From Bryobacteraceae bacterium (GTDB lineage Bacteria; Acidobacteriota; Terriglobia; Bryobacterales; Bryobacteraceae), in assembly GCA_019686145.1 (NCBI GenBank), contig JADGHK010000111.1, forward strand, positions 1 through 7,234: a DNA stretch of 7,234 nt, given 5' to 3'. A program made the translations under genes and the position numbers. The notes beneath the pieces are model-generated. The model was not told the origin of the DNA. It did no database searches and worked only from the letters and a program-made list of their open reading frames with translations. This document shows, piece after piece, positions 6,541-7,234 of the stretch. Positions within the stretch are counted from its first letter, which is position 1; every line of letters starts with the position of its first letter.

Positions 6541-6716
6541 CTAGTGTCGCGTCCCAGAAATACATGAACAAAGGCGCGCCACCTTTGCCAAGATGGAGTC
6601 GGCGGTAGCGGTCCAGACGAACGGCCGGTGCGAGCGATTGTAGTCGCGCACAAATGCATCAATCTTCTCGACCAACTCTTTGACGCTGCGGAAAGAACCG
6701 CGGCGAATCGCCCGCT
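6541..6716. repeat. 176-bp direct repeat, right copy (left copy at 171-346)
   Basis: This segment aligns with 171-346 base for base at an offset of 6370 and with no gap. About 12 substitutions lie in the terminal 97 bp, followed by 79 bp of identity. Beyond 6716 the intact transposase continues, while the left copy changes to unrelated sequence. The repeat is long enough to serve homologous recombination, which would delete the intervening 6.4 kb. It reflects shared IS630 origin and is not an independent repeat family. Confidence 0.9.
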
Positions 6717-7234
6717 GAGTGATGAGCGCAAACCAGCGCTCCACCTGATTCAACCAGGACGAATAGGTCGGCGTGTAATGGATGTGATAGCGGGGGCGCT
6801 GCGCCAGCCACGTGCGTACCTTCGCATGCTTGTGCGTCGAGTAGTTGTCCACGATCAGGTGAACGTCCAGGTCCGGCGGGATGCACGCGTCCAGGCGTTT
6901 CAGAAACGCCAGGAACTCCTGGTGTCGGTGACGCGGCTTGCATTCGGTAAATACGGCGCCCGTGGCGATGTCGAGGGCGGCGAATAACGTGGTCGTGCCG
7001 TGACGGACATAATCGTGAGTGACGCCCTCGACATATCCCAATCCCATCGGCAACACCGGTTGAGTGCGATTCAGAGCCTGAATCTGGCTCTTCTCGTCCA
7101 CACACAGCACCAACGCGTAGTCCGGTGGATTGAGGTACAGGCCGACGATGTCGCGCACTTTCTCGACGAAGAACGGATCTGTGGAAAGTTTGAATGTCCG
7201 GCTGCAATGCGGTTGCAGCCCGAACGCCTGAAAC
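6541..7234 (-). mobile_element. IS630-family insertion sequence, one end plus most of its gene; continues past the window
   Basis: The element ends at CTAG (6541-6544), matching the CTAG target preference known for IS630, in which the central TA is duplicated. It extends rightwards past 7234, so the other inverted repeat cannot be seen. The first 176 bp match the stub at 171-346 in direct orientation. The transposase frame is open throughout the visible part, so the element may be whole and active, unlike the left stub. Confidence 0.82.
6541..7234 (-). CDS. IS630-family DDE transposase (5' end beyond window)
   Basis: This is the catalytic and C-terminal part of a transposase that cuts and pastes its element into TA sites. 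The frame is open to the right edge; an internal GTG at 7158 is a possible initiation codon only by triplet, and the 25 codons before it (FQAFGLQPHCSRTFKLSTDP...) clearly belong to the family, so the true start lies outside. Numbering from 7158, the catalytic residues are D21 in LCVDEKSQIQAL, D104 in LIVDNYSTHK and E140 in SSWLNQVERWF. The 35 residues between the last two suit an IS630/Tc1-mariner DDE enzyme. The protein ends ISGTRH with TAG at 6543-6541, where the T and A are the presumed target dinucleotide. No frameshift is visible. Confidence 0.93.
   Translation of the reverse strand, partial: FQAFGLQPHCSRTFKLSTDPFFVEKVRDIVGLYLNPPDYALVLCVDEKSQIQALNRTQPVLPMGLGYVEGVTHDYVRHGTTTLFAALDIATGAVFTECKPRHRHQEFLAFLKRLDACIPPDLDVHLIVDNYSTHKHAKVRTWLAQRPRYHIHYTPTYSSWLNQVERWFALITQRAIRRGSFRSVKELVEKIDAFVRDYNRSHRPFVWTATADSILAKVARLCSCISGTRH

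Noticed and set aside
6519..6547. TTGACA with a TAGTGT box 17 nt downstream, pointing into the IS630 end
   Set aside because: The -35 is perfect, but the -10 matches at only 3 of 6 positions and would drive only antisense transcription of the transposase; chance is likely.
171..7234. Active IS630 composite transposon
   Set aside because: The left copy is only a 176-bp stub and the two copies are not shown to share a target duplication, so mobilisation as a unit is unsupported.
1..7234. CRISPR array, tRNA, rRNA or riboswitch
   Set aside because: No regularly spaced repeats, no tRNA-like cloverleaf and no conserved RNA motif could be recognised by eye on either strand.

Overview
The window looks like an accessory, insertion-sequence-scarred stretch of a bacterial chromosome or plasmid. 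The IS630- and IS21-type genes resemble types common in high-GC Proteobacteria, but nothing here fixes the genus. The only ordinary-looking intact genes are two carbohydrate-related ones. They lie on opposite strands, separated by the wreck of an IS21-family element.

Layout: 1-170 holds nothing recognisable. 171-346 is a 176-bp terminal stub of an IS630-family transposase gene (minus strand). 347-535 has no gene but contains a perfect 12-bp stem that probably ends transcription of the next gene. 536-1663 (minus) encodes a secreted clan GH-A glycoside hydrolase with both catalytic glutamates, a signal peptide and ten cysteines. 1666-2067 (minus) is the C-terminal DNA-binding part of an AraC-family regulator; its N-terminal part is missing at the junction with the IS21 remnant. 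About 2068-4545 (plus) is a decayed IS21-type element: istA without its 5' part, istB, and a third winged-helix-like gene, all broken by frameshifts or stops. 4669-6072 (plus) encodes a multi-pass GT-C (family 39-like) glycosyltransferase. 6073-6540 has no supportable gene. 6541-7234 (minus) is the 3' part of an apparently intact IS630-family transposase running off the right edge.

The two IS630 sequences are in the same orientation. They share 176 bp without an indel (about 93% identical by eye) at a constant offset of 6370 bp, so the whole cargo is bracketed by a direct repeat. Both copies end at CTAG, the target type known for IS630, and the TAG stop of the transposase falls inside this CTAG.

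Functionally, a secreted glycan-cleaving enzyme and a membrane glycosyltransferase using a lipid-linked sugar could belong to one surface-polysaccharide locus split by IS insertion. This is inference, because no other polysaccharide genes are visible. No convincing wholly new system was found. The points most worth checking are the third gene of the IS21 element, the direct-repeat bracket, and the target-supplied stop codon.
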